A stretch of 11,425 nucleotides of DNA, from positions 1 through 11,425 of the forward strand of contig CAJWET010000038.1 in the NCBI GenBank assembly GCA_913031515.1, in the 5' to 3' direction. The notes under the pieces are model-generated. The model ran no database searches, had not been told where the DNA came from, and saw only the letters and a program-made list of their open reading frames with translations. A program made the translations under genes and the position numbers. Positions 1 to 8,152 of this stretch are shown one piece after another. The DNA comes from an uncultured Acidimicrobiaceae bacterium (GTDB lineage Bacteria > Actinomycetota > Acidimicrobiia > Acidimicrobiales > UBA8592). Each line of letters starts with the position of its first letter. The stretch's first letter is position 1.

Positions 1-884
1 GGAGCATTTGGAAGAGGGACGAGAATAGAAGGTAAACCAAGTGCAAAAATCTCCGCAGTTATTGAACCGCCTGCTCGAGAAATGACAAGGTCAGCTGCTC
101 GAAGGACGCTTGGCATATCGTATTCATATTCAATCGGGCGGTAGTCGACAAATTCTTGAAGATTCTCTTTAAACGCTGATACTTCTTTCCAGTCTCTACG
201 TCCGACAACATGGTAAATTGTTATATCTGAAATCCCTTCTAAATGGGGTACGGCATCCCTTAAAGCAATATTGATCCTGTATGCGCCTAAAGACCCTCCA
301 GTTACTACAAATAAGATATTCTGCTTGGGTATCTTTAATTTCTCGCGAGCCGACAATGGATCAACGTTCCTAGCATCTAGAATTTCTTGCCGGACTGGAT
401 TCCCAGTGTGAACAGCATTTTTAAGAGGGGTTTCCTCGTATGAAACCGCAGAATGACTCGCCCATCGGCTAATCACTTTGTTCGCCAAACCTGCAACTGC
501 ATTTTGTTCGTGAACAACTACTGGAATTCGTAATATTGCCGCCGATATTGCACATGGAAAGCAGGCGAATCCGCCCAATGCGAGGACGACCTTGGGTTTT
601 CTCTTTCGAAGGAGCCGGAATGCTTGAACTGTTCCACGTAATAGTAGGAGAATAGCCCTTAATGCCAAAAGCGGATGACGGCGAGGAATCCCTTCACCTG
701 AGAGCGTTACGAGCTCAAAACCTTCTGGAGGAATAAGATCTTGTTCTATGCCGCGATCGCTTCCTACATACAGGATTGCATTTCGATGATACCCCTTTGC
801 CACAAGGGCTTTGGCCGCAGCTAATCCGGGATAGACATGGCCTGCAGTACCTCCGCCTGCAATCACTGCGAAACAACCACTCAT
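1..884 (-). CDS. murG: MurG, lipid II synthase (3' end beyond window)
   Basis: UDP-GlcNAc:undecaprenyl-pyrophosphoryl-MurNAc-pentapeptide transferase, which turns lipid I into lipid II on the inner face of the membrane. I translated 294 codons from the ATG at 884. Residues 10-20 hold the N-domain glycine loop GGGTAGHVYPG, HEQNA is at 125-129, GGSLGA at 196-201, and the C-domain donor-binding stretch SRAGGSITAE at 269-278, followed by LPSILVPLP. The protein is still open at the window edge, so roughly the last 60-70 residues, including the usual DDHQ-type motif, are missing. The ATG overlaps the ftsW stop as ATGA, with AGGG about 6 nt upstream, which fixes the start. A CFPC pair at 108-111 replaces the usual small residues after the GGF/GGY motif; I give it no function. 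Family identity is secure. Confidence 0.96.
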   Translation of the reverse strand, partial: MSGCFAVIAGGGTAGHVYPGLAAAKALVAKGYHRNAILYVGSDRGIEQDLIPPEGFELVTLSGEGIPRRHPLLALRAILLLLRGTVQAFRLLRKRKPKVVLALGGFACFPCAISAAILRIPVVVHEQNAVAGLANKVISRWASHSAVSYEETPLKNAVHTGNPVRQEILDARNVDPLSAREKLKIPKQNILFVVTGGSLGAYRINIALRDAVPHLEGISDITIYHVVGRRDWKEVSAFKENLQEFVDYRPIEYEYDMPSVLRAADLVISRAGGSITAEIFALGLPSILVPLPNA

Positions 885-2095
885 GTGTTGCCCTGCCGGT
901 CAATATTTAAAATGATCCCTACGGCAGCCATACTGACTAACAACGAAGTGCCACCGAACGATACGAATGGGAGAGGTATGCCAGTTACTGGTAGAACTCC
1001 GATAACAGTACCGATGTTGATAAAGGCCTGCAATAAAAACCACAGCGAAATCCCAACTGCGAGCAATAACCCAAACCTGTCACCACATTTGAGAGCTGCT
1101 CGGATACCAAAGGCTGCCAGACCGACAAACAATATCAAAACAGTAACTGCGCCTATAAAGCCCATTTCTTCGGCTATAACAGTGTAGATAAAATCTGTAT
1201 GAGCGAAAGGGAGGAAGCCCCATTTTGCTCGACTAGCACCTGGGCCGACACCCATCCAACCCCCGCTCGCTATACCTACGAGAGATTGAAATGTTTGATA
1301 ACTGGTATTTAAGGGGTCGTTATCAGGATGTAGAAATGAGAGCAGACGGGCTTTCCGGTAATCAGCTGACATGCTTACGGCTAAGGTCAAGGCAGCTCCT
1401 ACAGTAACCAGCCCAGTAAGTCGAAGTATTGGGAGGCCTCCAATGAACATAACAATCACCATTAAGCCTCCGACAATGATGACGGTTCCCAGATCTGGCT
1501 GTTTCATGACTAACAATGCGGCTGCAGAAAAGATTATTACAGGAGGATAGAAAGTCTGAGATTCAGATAATGCAGACTGTCGATCAGAGAGAAGTTTTGC
1601 TGTGTAAATAAGAATTGCAAGCTTTAGTAATTCAGAAGGCTGGAAAGGGGGAATTCCGAAAATCGAGACCCACCGCGTAGCACCATTTGCGTTGACGCCA
1701 AAGCCAGGAACATGCACTAAGACTAAAAGGGAAAAAGTAACTGCGAGGATAGTTTTGACTTGATCACCTATTCTCCGATAATCGATTTTTGAAGTAGCGA
1801 CCATCGCCAGCACACCCAAGAGAAACCAGATCCCCTGCCGTTGAAAATAATACCAAGTGCTTTGACCTTCATAGGTAGCAACCACAGACCCAGCGGAAAG
1901 AATCATGGCAAGACCAATAAGATTGAGAGCCAGTACAATTCCGATAATCCAAACCTGACTTTTTAATCCTGATGCCTTAGAAACCTGTTGCCTTCTTCTA
2001 TTAATGCGTTGCTTAGGAGGCCGGAGAGTCTCCCTGAACGCGTTCGAAAGATTCCGACGAAAAGGTTGGCGGTAAGAGGGATCGACTGCAGTCAT
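881..2095 (-). CDS. ftsW: FtsW, septal SEDS glycosyltransferase
   Basis: SEDS-family polytopic membrane protein that polymerises lipid II into glycan strands at the septum together with the class B PBP encoded upstream (FtsI). 404 residues. A basic cytosolic tail of about 45 residues is followed by about ten hydrophobic segments. Visible SEDS signatures are NGATRW at 137-142, PPFQPSELLKLA at 149-160, KQPDLGT at 198-204, and FAHTDFIYTVIAEE at 297-310, which carries the catalytic-type Asp at 301. GIPLPFVSFGGTSL at 372-385 is the C-terminal signature. FtsW and RodA are hard to separate by motif; the position between murD and murG argues for FtsW. It overlaps murD and murG by ATGA at both ends. 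There is no good Shine-Dalgarno before the start, so translation probably depends on coupling to murD. Confidence 0.95.
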   Translation of the reverse strand: MTAVDPSYRQPFRRNLSNAFRETLRPPKQRINRRRQQVSKASGLKSQVWIIGIVLALNLIGLAMILSAGSVVATYEGQSTWYYFQRQGIWFLLGVLAMVATSKIDYRRIGDQVKTILAVTFSLLVLVHVPGFGVNANGATRWVSIFGIPPFQPSELLKLAILIYTAKLLSDRQSALSESQTFYPPVIIFSAAALLVMKQPDLGTVIIVGGLMVIVMFIGGLPILRLTGLVTVGAALTLAVSMSADYRKARLLSFLHPDNDPLNTSYQTFQSLVGIASGGWMGVGPGASRAKWGFLPFAHTDFIYTVIAEEMGFIGAVTVLILFVGLAAFGIRAALKCGDRFGLLLAVGISLWFLLQAFINIGTVIGVLPVTGIPLPFVSFGGTSLLVSMAAVGIILNIDRQGNT

Positions 2096-3432
2096 GATTG
2101 TCTTAAGATCATCTCGTCTACCAACTTAGAAAAATGCTTTCCCCGTTCTTTATAGTTTCTATACAAATCAAAAGATGCACACCCAGGGGAAAGAATGACT
2201 AGATCTCCGGACTGACTCTGGGCATAAGCGAGGTTCACAGCGTTTTCCATTGTTTCAGCAGTCTTAACAGGAACTCTCTTATGGAAGATTTGAGAGATCT
2301 CTTCGGCAACTTCTCCTATAGCTATTACCGATTTTAGATGCTTATCTAGTAACCCAAGTGGAGACAGGTCAATCCCTTTGTTCTGTCCACCTGCGATAAG
2401 GACAACATTATCGAAACCCTGAACTGCAGCTGCAACTGAATGAGGAGTGGTCGACTTACTATCGTTGTACCATCCCACACCCTCTGAAGATCCTAGGTAC
2501 GTCATCCGGTGAGGTAAACCGGAGAAAGTAGTTAGGACTTCTTGAATGGCTTTGCTGGTCGCACCCCCTTCAATTGCGATTGTGGCAGCGGCAAGAGCAT
2601 TTAGAATATCGTGCGGAGCTTTCCTCACAAGTTCACTAACTTCAAGAAGTGGATGTTCCTTCACTACTAATGTCTCATCATCCACCCGGCTATCTCCCGT
2701 CGACAAACCGAAAGTGATAGTTGATGCAGAGGGTGGGATATTTCGGCGTACAATTTCGTCACCAATGTTCGCCACAGCGATACCGGTTGATCCAAGATTC
2801 CGCCAGATTACTTTCTTGGCATTTTCATAAGTTTCTAGATCTTTATGAACATTTAGATGGTCCGGCGCAAAATTTAACCAAGCAGCCACATGGGGTTTGA
2901 ATCGTTGAGATTGGGAAAGGCGAAATGATGATGCTTCGACGACAATTGTTTCGATTTCCTTGTTATCAATTGCAGAAACAAGAGGAATATCCGAATTTCC
3001 CGCCATCGCCGATGCAACCCCACTTTTTTGAAGCATCTCATCGACCATCGTCGAGACTGTTGTTTTCCCATTTGTTCCAGTTATCGCTAATATCGGTCGA
3101 TCATCCCATTGCGCTGCTAAATCAAATTCGCTGATAATGGGAATACCCTTTCTCGCAGCACATTCGAAAAAATCATGACTTTCGGGAAGCCCTGGTGTGG
3201 GTATAGCAAAGTCAACTGTCTTCATATTCTCTTCGACCCCCCCGCTCTCTGCAGGAGTGATCAGACTTATCCCTAAACCTTCAGCAATGCCTCTCATATC
3301 GTTATCAGGATTGTCATCAAAGACGACTACAGAAACATTCCTTTGGACAAGTGCCGTTGCAACGGAACGACCAGTGACACCAAAGCCAAATAGCGCTACA
3401 GATGACCCCTCTTCCAGTTTGGATTCGTTCAT
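2092..3432 (-). CDS. murD: MurD, UDP-MurNAc-L-alanine:D-glutamate ligase
   Basis: Cytoplasmic ATP-dependent Mur ligase adding D-Glu to UDP-MurNAc-L-Ala. 446 residues, normal for the family. The N-terminal Rossmann-like domain carries GFGVTGRS (16-23). The ATP P-loop GTNGKTT is at 119-125. ENAKK at 203-207 matches the position of the carbamylated lysine of Mur ligases. LPHRM (306-310), NDSKSTTP (323-330) and SPGCASFD (415-422) are the usual C-domain motifs. The start overlaps the mraY stop by ATGA, and GGAG about 9 nt upstream supports it. The gene also overlaps ftsW by ATGA. MurD is told from MurC, MurE and MurF by the short N-domain and the SPGCASFD ending. Confidence 0.96.
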   Translation of the reverse strand: MNESKLEEGSSVALFGFGVTGRSVATALVQRNVSVVVFDDNPDNDMRGIAEGLGISLITPAESGGVEENMKTVDFAIPTPGLPESHDFFECAARKGIPIISEFDLAAQWDDRPILAITGTNGKTTVSTMVDEMLQKSGVASAMAGNSDIPLVSAIDNKEIETIVVEASSFRLSQSQRFKPHVAAWLNFAPDHLNVHKDLETYENAKKVIWRNLGSTGIAVANIGDEIVRRNIPPSASTITFGLSTGDSRVDDETLVVKEHPLLEVSELVRKAPHDILNALAAATIAIEGGATSKAIQEVLTTFSGLPHRMTYLGSSEGVGWYNDSKSTTPHSVAAAVQGFDNVVLIAGGQNKGIDLSPLGLLDKHLKSVIAIGEVAEEISQIFHKRVPVKTAETMENAVNLAYAQSQSGDLVILSPGCASFDLYRNYKERGKHFSKLVDEMILRQS

Positions 3433-4478
3433 GGTAAAGCTGCTCCACGCAGGTCCGATACTTCCACAAAATCCGCATAGAAGAGGCCAAGTGCTATAGC
3501 AACGAAAAATCCACCAATGATCCAGAATCGGACAATGACAGTTGTTTCAGGCCACCCCTTAAGTTCAAAGTGATGGTGAAAAGGTGCCATGCGGAAAATA
3601 CGCCTTTTATTCATTAGGCGAAATCCGAGGACTTGGATAATGACCGAAAGTGTTTCGAGCACAAATATTCCACCGATAATTGGCAAAAGCAGGTGAGTAT
3701 TCGTCGATAGCGCTAGACATGCTAAAGCAGTTCCAATCGCAAGTGATCCAGTATCGCCCATGAATATTTTTGCCGGCGCAGCGTTCCACCATAGAAATCC
3801 GACACAAGCGCCAAGCATTGAGACAGCTACGACTGCTAAATCCAAAGCATGATCAAGGTCATATATTTCTGGATGTCGAAATGCCCAAAATGAAACGACT
3901 GTCAATGCACTAAAGCACAATGTGGATGATCCAGCCGCCAACCCATCAAGACCATCAGTAAGATTCACTGCATTGCTCATGGCAAGTATCACGAAAACAG
4001 CCCAGAAAACCCATCCGATTGGTCCTAGATCGATTGAAAGCGAATCCCAACGCGTGAATGATACCTCTGTATGGACATTGGTAGACATCAACATTGCGAT
4101 AGCGAAGCCAAAAGCTACGACCAACAGGCCAATAACCTTAGTACCTTTCTTGAGACCAAGATTTCGTTCATTCGAAACTTTGAGCCAGTCATCGAGAAAC
4201 CCAACGATACTTGCACCAAGAATTGCTGCCATAACGAGCAAGCCAGACCTGGTATAGATTCCGTTGTACAAGTCGGAAATCACATACGCTGTCGTTCCAC
4301 CCAAAACAACAGCTATCCCACCCATAGTTGGAGTCCCTGCCTTAGTGCTATGCCCTCCTGGCCCATCTTCACGGATTGGTTGGCCAATATTTTTACTTGT
4401 TAACCACCGGATCAGGTATCGAGTACCAAAGAGCGATATAGAAACCGATATTGTAACTGCGAACAAAAGGCGGATCAT
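3429..4478 (-). CDS. mraY: MraY, phospho-MurNAc-pentapeptide transferase
   Basis: Integral membrane enzyme transferring phospho-MurNAc-pentapeptide from UDP to undecaprenyl phosphate, giving lipid I. 349 residues with about ten hydrophobic helices. Signatures: GGHSTKAGTPTMGG (41-54), the Asp pair FLDDW (94-98), NAVNLTDGLDGLAAG (169-183), FLWWNAAPAKIFMGDTGS (228-245) and the histidine signature APFHHHFELKGW (298-309). Catalytic acidic residues and the HHH loop are all present, so it should be active. The start is strongly supported by AAAGGGGG ending 6 nt upstream of the ATG, the best ribosome site in the cluster. It overlaps murE upstream and murD downstream by ATGA. In most dcw clusters murF lies just before this gene; here it does not. 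Confidence 0.97.
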   Translation of the reverse strand: MIRLLFAVTISVSISLFGTRYLIRWLTSKNIGQPIREDGPGGHSTKAGTPTMGGIAVVLGGTTAYVISDLYNGIYTRSGLLVMAAILGASIVGFLDDWLKVSNERNLGLKKGTKVIGLLVVAFGFAIAMLMSTNVHTEVSFTRWDSLSIDLGPIGWVFWAVFVILAMSNAVNLTDGLDGLAAGSSTLCFSALTVVSFWAFRHPEIYDLDHALDLAVVAVSMLGACVGFLWWNAAPAKIFMGDTGSLAIGTALACLALSTNTHLLLPIIGGIFVLETLSVIIQVLGFRLMNKRRIFRMAPFHHHFELKGWPETTVIVRFWIIGGFFVAIALGLFYADFVEVSDLRGAALP

Positions 4479-5896
4479 AGTTTGCCCCCTTTAAGAGCCT
4501 CCAGCGCTATAACTCTGTCATCGAAAGGTTCGAGCTTACCTGCGATTTCTTGCGTTGTTTCGTCACCTTTACCAGCGATGACTACCACTTCGTCTGCTTG
4601 AGCTGATTCGATCGCAATTTGGATAGCCAATTTACGATTAACTTCAACAATGGCAGCTTCAGGATTCTTTAAACCGCACATAGCATCTTCAATTATCTGT
4701 TTAGGGTCTTCGTTTCGAGGGTTGTCAGAAGTAATAATCACCTGATCGGCATTAGATTCAGCCGCACGCGCCATTTCCGGCCTCTTACTGCTATCACGGC
4801 CACCACCACAGCCGAAGACGATAGACGTACGCGCTTCAGGATTTATCCGTCGAATAGCCTGTAGTACATTTTCAATGCCTGCGGGAGTGTGGGAATAGTC
4901 CACAATTACTGTCGGAGTTTCTTCGCTACCCTCAAGAACTTCGAATCTCCCTGGAATGGGGTCAGCAGACTCTAGCCCACTTATAATATCCTCTTCTTCG
5001 ATCCCGAATAGTTGGCATGTTGAAGCGGCAAGAAGCACATTATCGATATTAAATCTTCCAGATATCTCGAGTTCGACTTTCCGTCCACCCCAGAGCAGGG
5101 TTGTTCCAGTAAAGCTTTCAGATACTAGTTCTATTCCCCTTCGAGAAACTTCAACCGATTTGATTTCGACTTGTTCTGCTAGACGGGAACCGTAAGGGTC
5201 ATCAGTATTTATGACAGCCGCTCTACACCGGTCAGACGTAAAGAGAGAACACTTTGTTTCAAAATACTCGTTAATGTCTGTGTGATAATCTAAATGATCG
5301 TGACTTAGATTTGTGAATACTCCGATATCGAATTCAGTCCCAGTTGTCCGATGTTGAGACAATGCATGTGAAGAAACTTCCATTACTACTGTGGCAACTC
5401 CGGAGTTGGCTAAAGCCCGAAATTTACTTTGTAAATCAGGAGCCTCGGGTGTTGTGAGTGGTCCTGTTAACGTACCGATACTTTGCGAAAGCACTCCAGA
5501 CGAATTAAGTATCCCAGTGATCAACTGAACAGTGGTGGTTTTCCCATTCGTACCAGTTACGCCAACAACTTTTATTTCCTTAGAGGGGAATTCAAAGAAA
5601 ATGCATGAAAGATGCCCCATAGCTTCGCGTGTATCCTGAACAATAATTTGAGGTATTGGAATATTAAGTTCTCTCTCAACGACAACTGCTGCAGCTCCTG
5701 CTTCTAGAGCTTGATGCGCATATTCGTGACCATCATAAAGTTCACCAGAAATGCAAAAAAATAGATTCCCAGCTTTAACATTCCTACTATCAAAGCTCAA
5801 TCCACTGATTTCAAGGCCTTGCGGCAAACCCACAATCTCCAAATCATTCTGAGATGTGAACGTTTCATACTCTGCGATGAGTCCATGCAATTTCAT
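4475..5896 (-). CDS. murE: MurE, mDAP-adding UDP-MurNAc-tripeptide ligase
   Basis: Mur ligase adding the third stem residue to UDP-MurNAc-L-Ala-D-Glu. 473 residues, near the short end for MurE. The N-domain substrate region is LSFDSRNVKAGNLFF (33-47), followed by P-loop GTNGKTT (115-121), GTLTGPLTTPEAPDL (141-155), carbamyl-lysine position in YFETK (211-215), DYSHTPAGIE (333-342) and CGGGRD (363-368). DNPR at 391-394 is the established mark of meso-diaminopimelate rather than lysine specificity. The usually GKGHE motif reads GKGDE (442-446), with the acidic Glu kept. ATGA overlaps join it to ftsI and directly to mraY, leaving no room for murF. There is no clear Shine-Dalgarno; coupling to ftsI is likely. 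Confidence 0.95.
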   Translation of the reverse strand: MKLHGLIAEYETFTSQNDLEIVGLPQGLEISGLSFDSRNVKAGNLFFCISGELYDGHEYAHQALEAGAAAVVVERELNIPIPQIIVQDTREAMGHLSCIFFEFPSKEIKVVGVTGTNGKTTTVQLITGILNSSGVLSQSIGTLTGPLTTPEAPDLQSKFRALANSGVATVVMEVSSHALSQHRTTGTEFDIGVFTNLSHDHLDYHTDINEYFETKCSLFTSDRCRAAVINTDDPYGSRLAEQVEIKSVEVSRRGIELVSESFTGTTLLWGGRKVELEISGRFNIDNVLLAASTCQLFGIEEEDIISGLESADPIPGRFEVLEGSEETPTVIVDYSHTPAGIENVLQAIRRINPEARTSIVFGCGGGRDSSKRPEMARAAESNADQVIITSDNPRNEDPKQIIEDAMCGLKNPEAAIVEVNRKLAIQIAIESAQADEVVVIAGKGDETTQEIAGKLEPFDDRVIALEALKGGKL

Positions 5897-7707
5897 TGAG
5901 CTGCCGCCAATCCCGGACTGCTAGTGCTTGAATCACCAGCACCGCTTTGACCCGCCGCCGAGTATACGAGGTTAGAAGAAGGAGAGATCTTGTAATGGCG
6001 TAATGCCCAACTAGCAAGCTCTCCAAACAATGGGGCAGCAGTTTCGCTAGCGTAAAATTGATCGGTCGGCTCATCAATAATCACGATCATTGACAACTCA
6101 GGTTGGGCTGCTGGGAAATATCCAACAACCGTTGAAGCGTGGTGGTAGAAACCCTCCTCATCTTCGTAAGTACCATTCGGCTGTACTTTTCTAGCCGTTC
6201 CTGTCTTGGCGGCTATTTCATATCCCGGAACACCAGCACGTTTAGCCGTACCTTCGGAAACAACTGCTGTTAGCATCTGGGTTATTTCTCGCGCAGTTTG
6301 CTCCTCAACGACCCTGCGACTGGGATTAGACGCAACGTATTCTTTCTTGCCGGAGCTATGTGCTATCGATTGGATGATCTGGGGAGAGACATACACACCA
6401 CCATTTGCTAGTACATTGTATGCACTGAGCATCTGGACAGGAGTAACATCGATGCCTTGCCCCATTGCCGTCGTAGCGATCTCCACTCCTGACCAGTCGT
6501 CAAGGTCTTTGAGACTGCCTGAAGCCTCGTAAGGGAAATTAAGATCGGTCTGCGCATTGAAACCAAAATCGATCAAATATCGATGGAGTCTTTCTTTCCC
6601 AAGGTCAAGCGCCCACGTAATCGTCCCAGTATTTGAAGAGTTCACAAGAATATCCTCTACGGTCATCTCCTTGGTTCCATAAGTTAGACCCAACTCCAAA
6701 AATGTGCAGTCATACTGATTCCCAACGCATTCTTCTTCGTCGTAGAGCTCTATTGCATCGTCGATCTCCCTCACAGTATTCGGATGAGCCAAACCTTCGT
6801 TAACTACAGCCGCAAAAGTAACTGCCTTCATTACTGACCCAGGCTCGTATATCCAAGTCACTGCCCGATTGTCAGAGGTTGTAACTATTTCCCCATCTTC
6901 AGTTTTGACCATCGAAGCCATAGCAAGAATTTCGCCTGTAGCTGGCTTTGAAATAACGACTACTCCTCCCTGAGCATTCATCGTTTCTATAGCAGCACCC
7001 AATTCCAATTCAATATGCCCCTGAAGAGCCCGATCCAATGTCAAGTAAAGATCAGCGCCTTGAGTAGCGGGTTCTATTTGTATTCTCCCATTTGGGATAG
7101 TTCCTCCGTACTGATTGCGCTCGGCAATTTCAAGCCCAGCATCTCCTGACAGGTAGTCATCATACTGCTGTTCAAGCCCTGAGATTCCTGTGTTATCGAC
7201 GTCCACCCGACCTAAAGTCCCTCTAGCAAATTGGTCACCTGCTGTGTGAAACCTTCTAGGTTCTTCATCAATATAAATTCCTACTAGATTCAGTTCTTCT
7301 ATCGAAGAGCGCATTTCAAGCGTCGCCTCCCTTTGAAGGTACTGAAATCTCGACCCATTTATAGAGAGGGCGGCAAGGATAAATCGTGGCTTCCTATCAA
7401 TAATTGGAGAAAGACGTTGCGAATATTCAATTGCTAAGTCTCCAACTATCTCAGGGTCAGCAGTGACAATCGGCTGGGGAAAGGACATTGCGAGTTGATC
7501 GCCATTCCGATCTAGAATTCGACCTCTTTCACCTTCAATGACACTTTCATACAACCGTTGATCAACGCCTATTTGAACTCGTCTATCGGAGGTAAGGACC
7601 TGTATATAAAAAAGTCTCCAGCCAAGAGCAAGAGCAGCTGTAAAAAAGAAGATAAGAAGAACAATTAATCGCCAATTACCTTGAAGTGAAAAATTGCTAC
7701 TACCCAT
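5893..7707 (-). CDS. ftsI: FtsI/PBP class B septal transpeptidase
   Basis: Bitopic class B penicillin-binding protein cross-linking septal peptidoglycan with FtsW. 604 residues from the ATG at 7707; an in-frame GTG at 7713 would add two. I prefer the ATG because it shortens the overlap with the ftsL stop to 8 bp. One transmembrane helix lies at about 12-34, followed by the PBP dimerisation domain with RGRILDRNGD (61-70). The transpeptidase domain has SVMK (291-294, nucleophile Ser), SSN (357-359) and KTGT (501-504): all three catalytic motifs are intact. The only two cysteines, 327 and 334, lie in the loop between SxxK and SxN. There is no PASTA domain. The C-terminus ends in a Ser/Gly/Ala-rich tail of about 25 residues. 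It ends in an ATGA overlap with murE. Confidence 0.95.
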   Translation of the reverse strand: MGSSNFSLQGNWRLIVLLIFFFTAALALGWRLFYIQVLTSDRRVQIGVDQRLYESVIEGERGRILDRNGDQLAMSFPQPIVTADPEIVGDLAIEYSQRLSPIIDRKPRFILAALSINGSRFQYLQREATLEMRSSIEELNLVGIYIDEEPRRFHTAGDQFARGTLGRVDVDNTGISGLEQQYDDYLSGDAGLEIAERNQYGGTIPNGRIQIEPATQGADLYLTLDRALQGHIELELGAAIETMNAQGGVVVISKPATGEILAMASMVKTEDGEIVTTSDNRAVTWIYEPGSVMKAVTFAAVVNEGLAHPNTVREIDDAIELYDEEECVGNQYDCTFLELGLTYGTKEMTVEDILVNSSNTGTITWALDLGKERLHRYLIDFGFNAQTDLNFPYEASGSLKDLDDWSGVEIATTAMGQGIDVTPVQMLSAYNVLANGGVYVSPQIIQSIAHSSGKKEYVASNPSRRVVEEQTAREITQMLTAVVSEGTAKRAGVPGYEIAAKTGTARKVQPNGTYEDEEGFYHHASTVVGYFPAAQPELSMIVIIDEPTDQFYASETAAPLFGELASWALRHYKISPSSNLVYSAAGQSGAGDSSTSSPGLAAAQ

Positions 7708-8152
7708 TTCCACTACTATTTGTTTCTGAAACAGCGGCGTCCTTCCATCTCTCCGGAGAAACCGGAGGGTCCGCTGTTAGATACTTAACTTCGGAAGGCT
7801 CAACCATCCCGAGACCATAAAGACCATTTTCTTTATCTAATAATTCTTCTGTAGAACCGAACGCAATCCCATAAATTCTTGGCGCAGATTCAAGTTCTGA
7901 AATATTGAAACGAAGTGAGCGATTGACGTCACTAGCGTCGCTTATCATATTGATGGTTTTATCAAGATTTCTCTGATTGGTTACTACCAGTGCGCTGAAT
8001 CCGACTCTTACAAAAATCCCTAAAACAATAAGGAGGACCATTCCGGTTAGAAAGTTCCGTATCCAGGGTCTCGACTTTGAAAGAACGTGGAGATCCGGTT
8101 TTTTTCCACCTTTCTTTTGATCTGTTTCTAGAATTTGGGACGATATAGCCAT
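7700..8152 (-). CDS. ftsL: FtsL-like bitopic division protein
   Basis: Small septal protein of 150 residues. It has a cytosolic basic N-terminus (1-32), one membrane helix at about 33-55, and a short extracellular helix region rich in Asn, Ser and Glu (57-90) where FtsL proteins form a coiled coil with FtsB/DivIC. It ends in the family-typical segment LESAPRIYGIAFGSTEELLDKENGLYGLGMVEPSEVKYL, given here only as key elements: LESAPRIYGIA, then GLGMVEPSEVKYL near 115-127. FtsL sequences diverge strongly, so the call rests on topology, the RI..IA / LGM..P..V.YL pattern and the slot between rsmH and ftsI. The start overlaps the rsmH stop as TAATG, a reinitiation-type junction. Confidence 0.85.
   Translation of the reverse strand: MAISSQILETDQKKGGKKPDLHVLSKSRPWIRNFLTGMVLLIVLGIFVRVGFSALVVTNQRNLDKTINMISDASDVNRSLRFNISELESAPRIYGIAFGSTEELLDKENGLYGLGMVEPSEVKYLTADPPVSPERWKDAAVSETNSSGNG

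Noticed and set aside
837..1187. Plus-strand 116-residue frame opposite ftsW and murG
   Set aside because: Antisense shadow of two clear genes; composition reflects the complement of membrane-protein codons.
5865..6077. Minus-strand 70-residue frame across the ftsI/murE junction
   Set aside because: Out-of-frame shadow; both flanking genes are intact and joined by ATGA.
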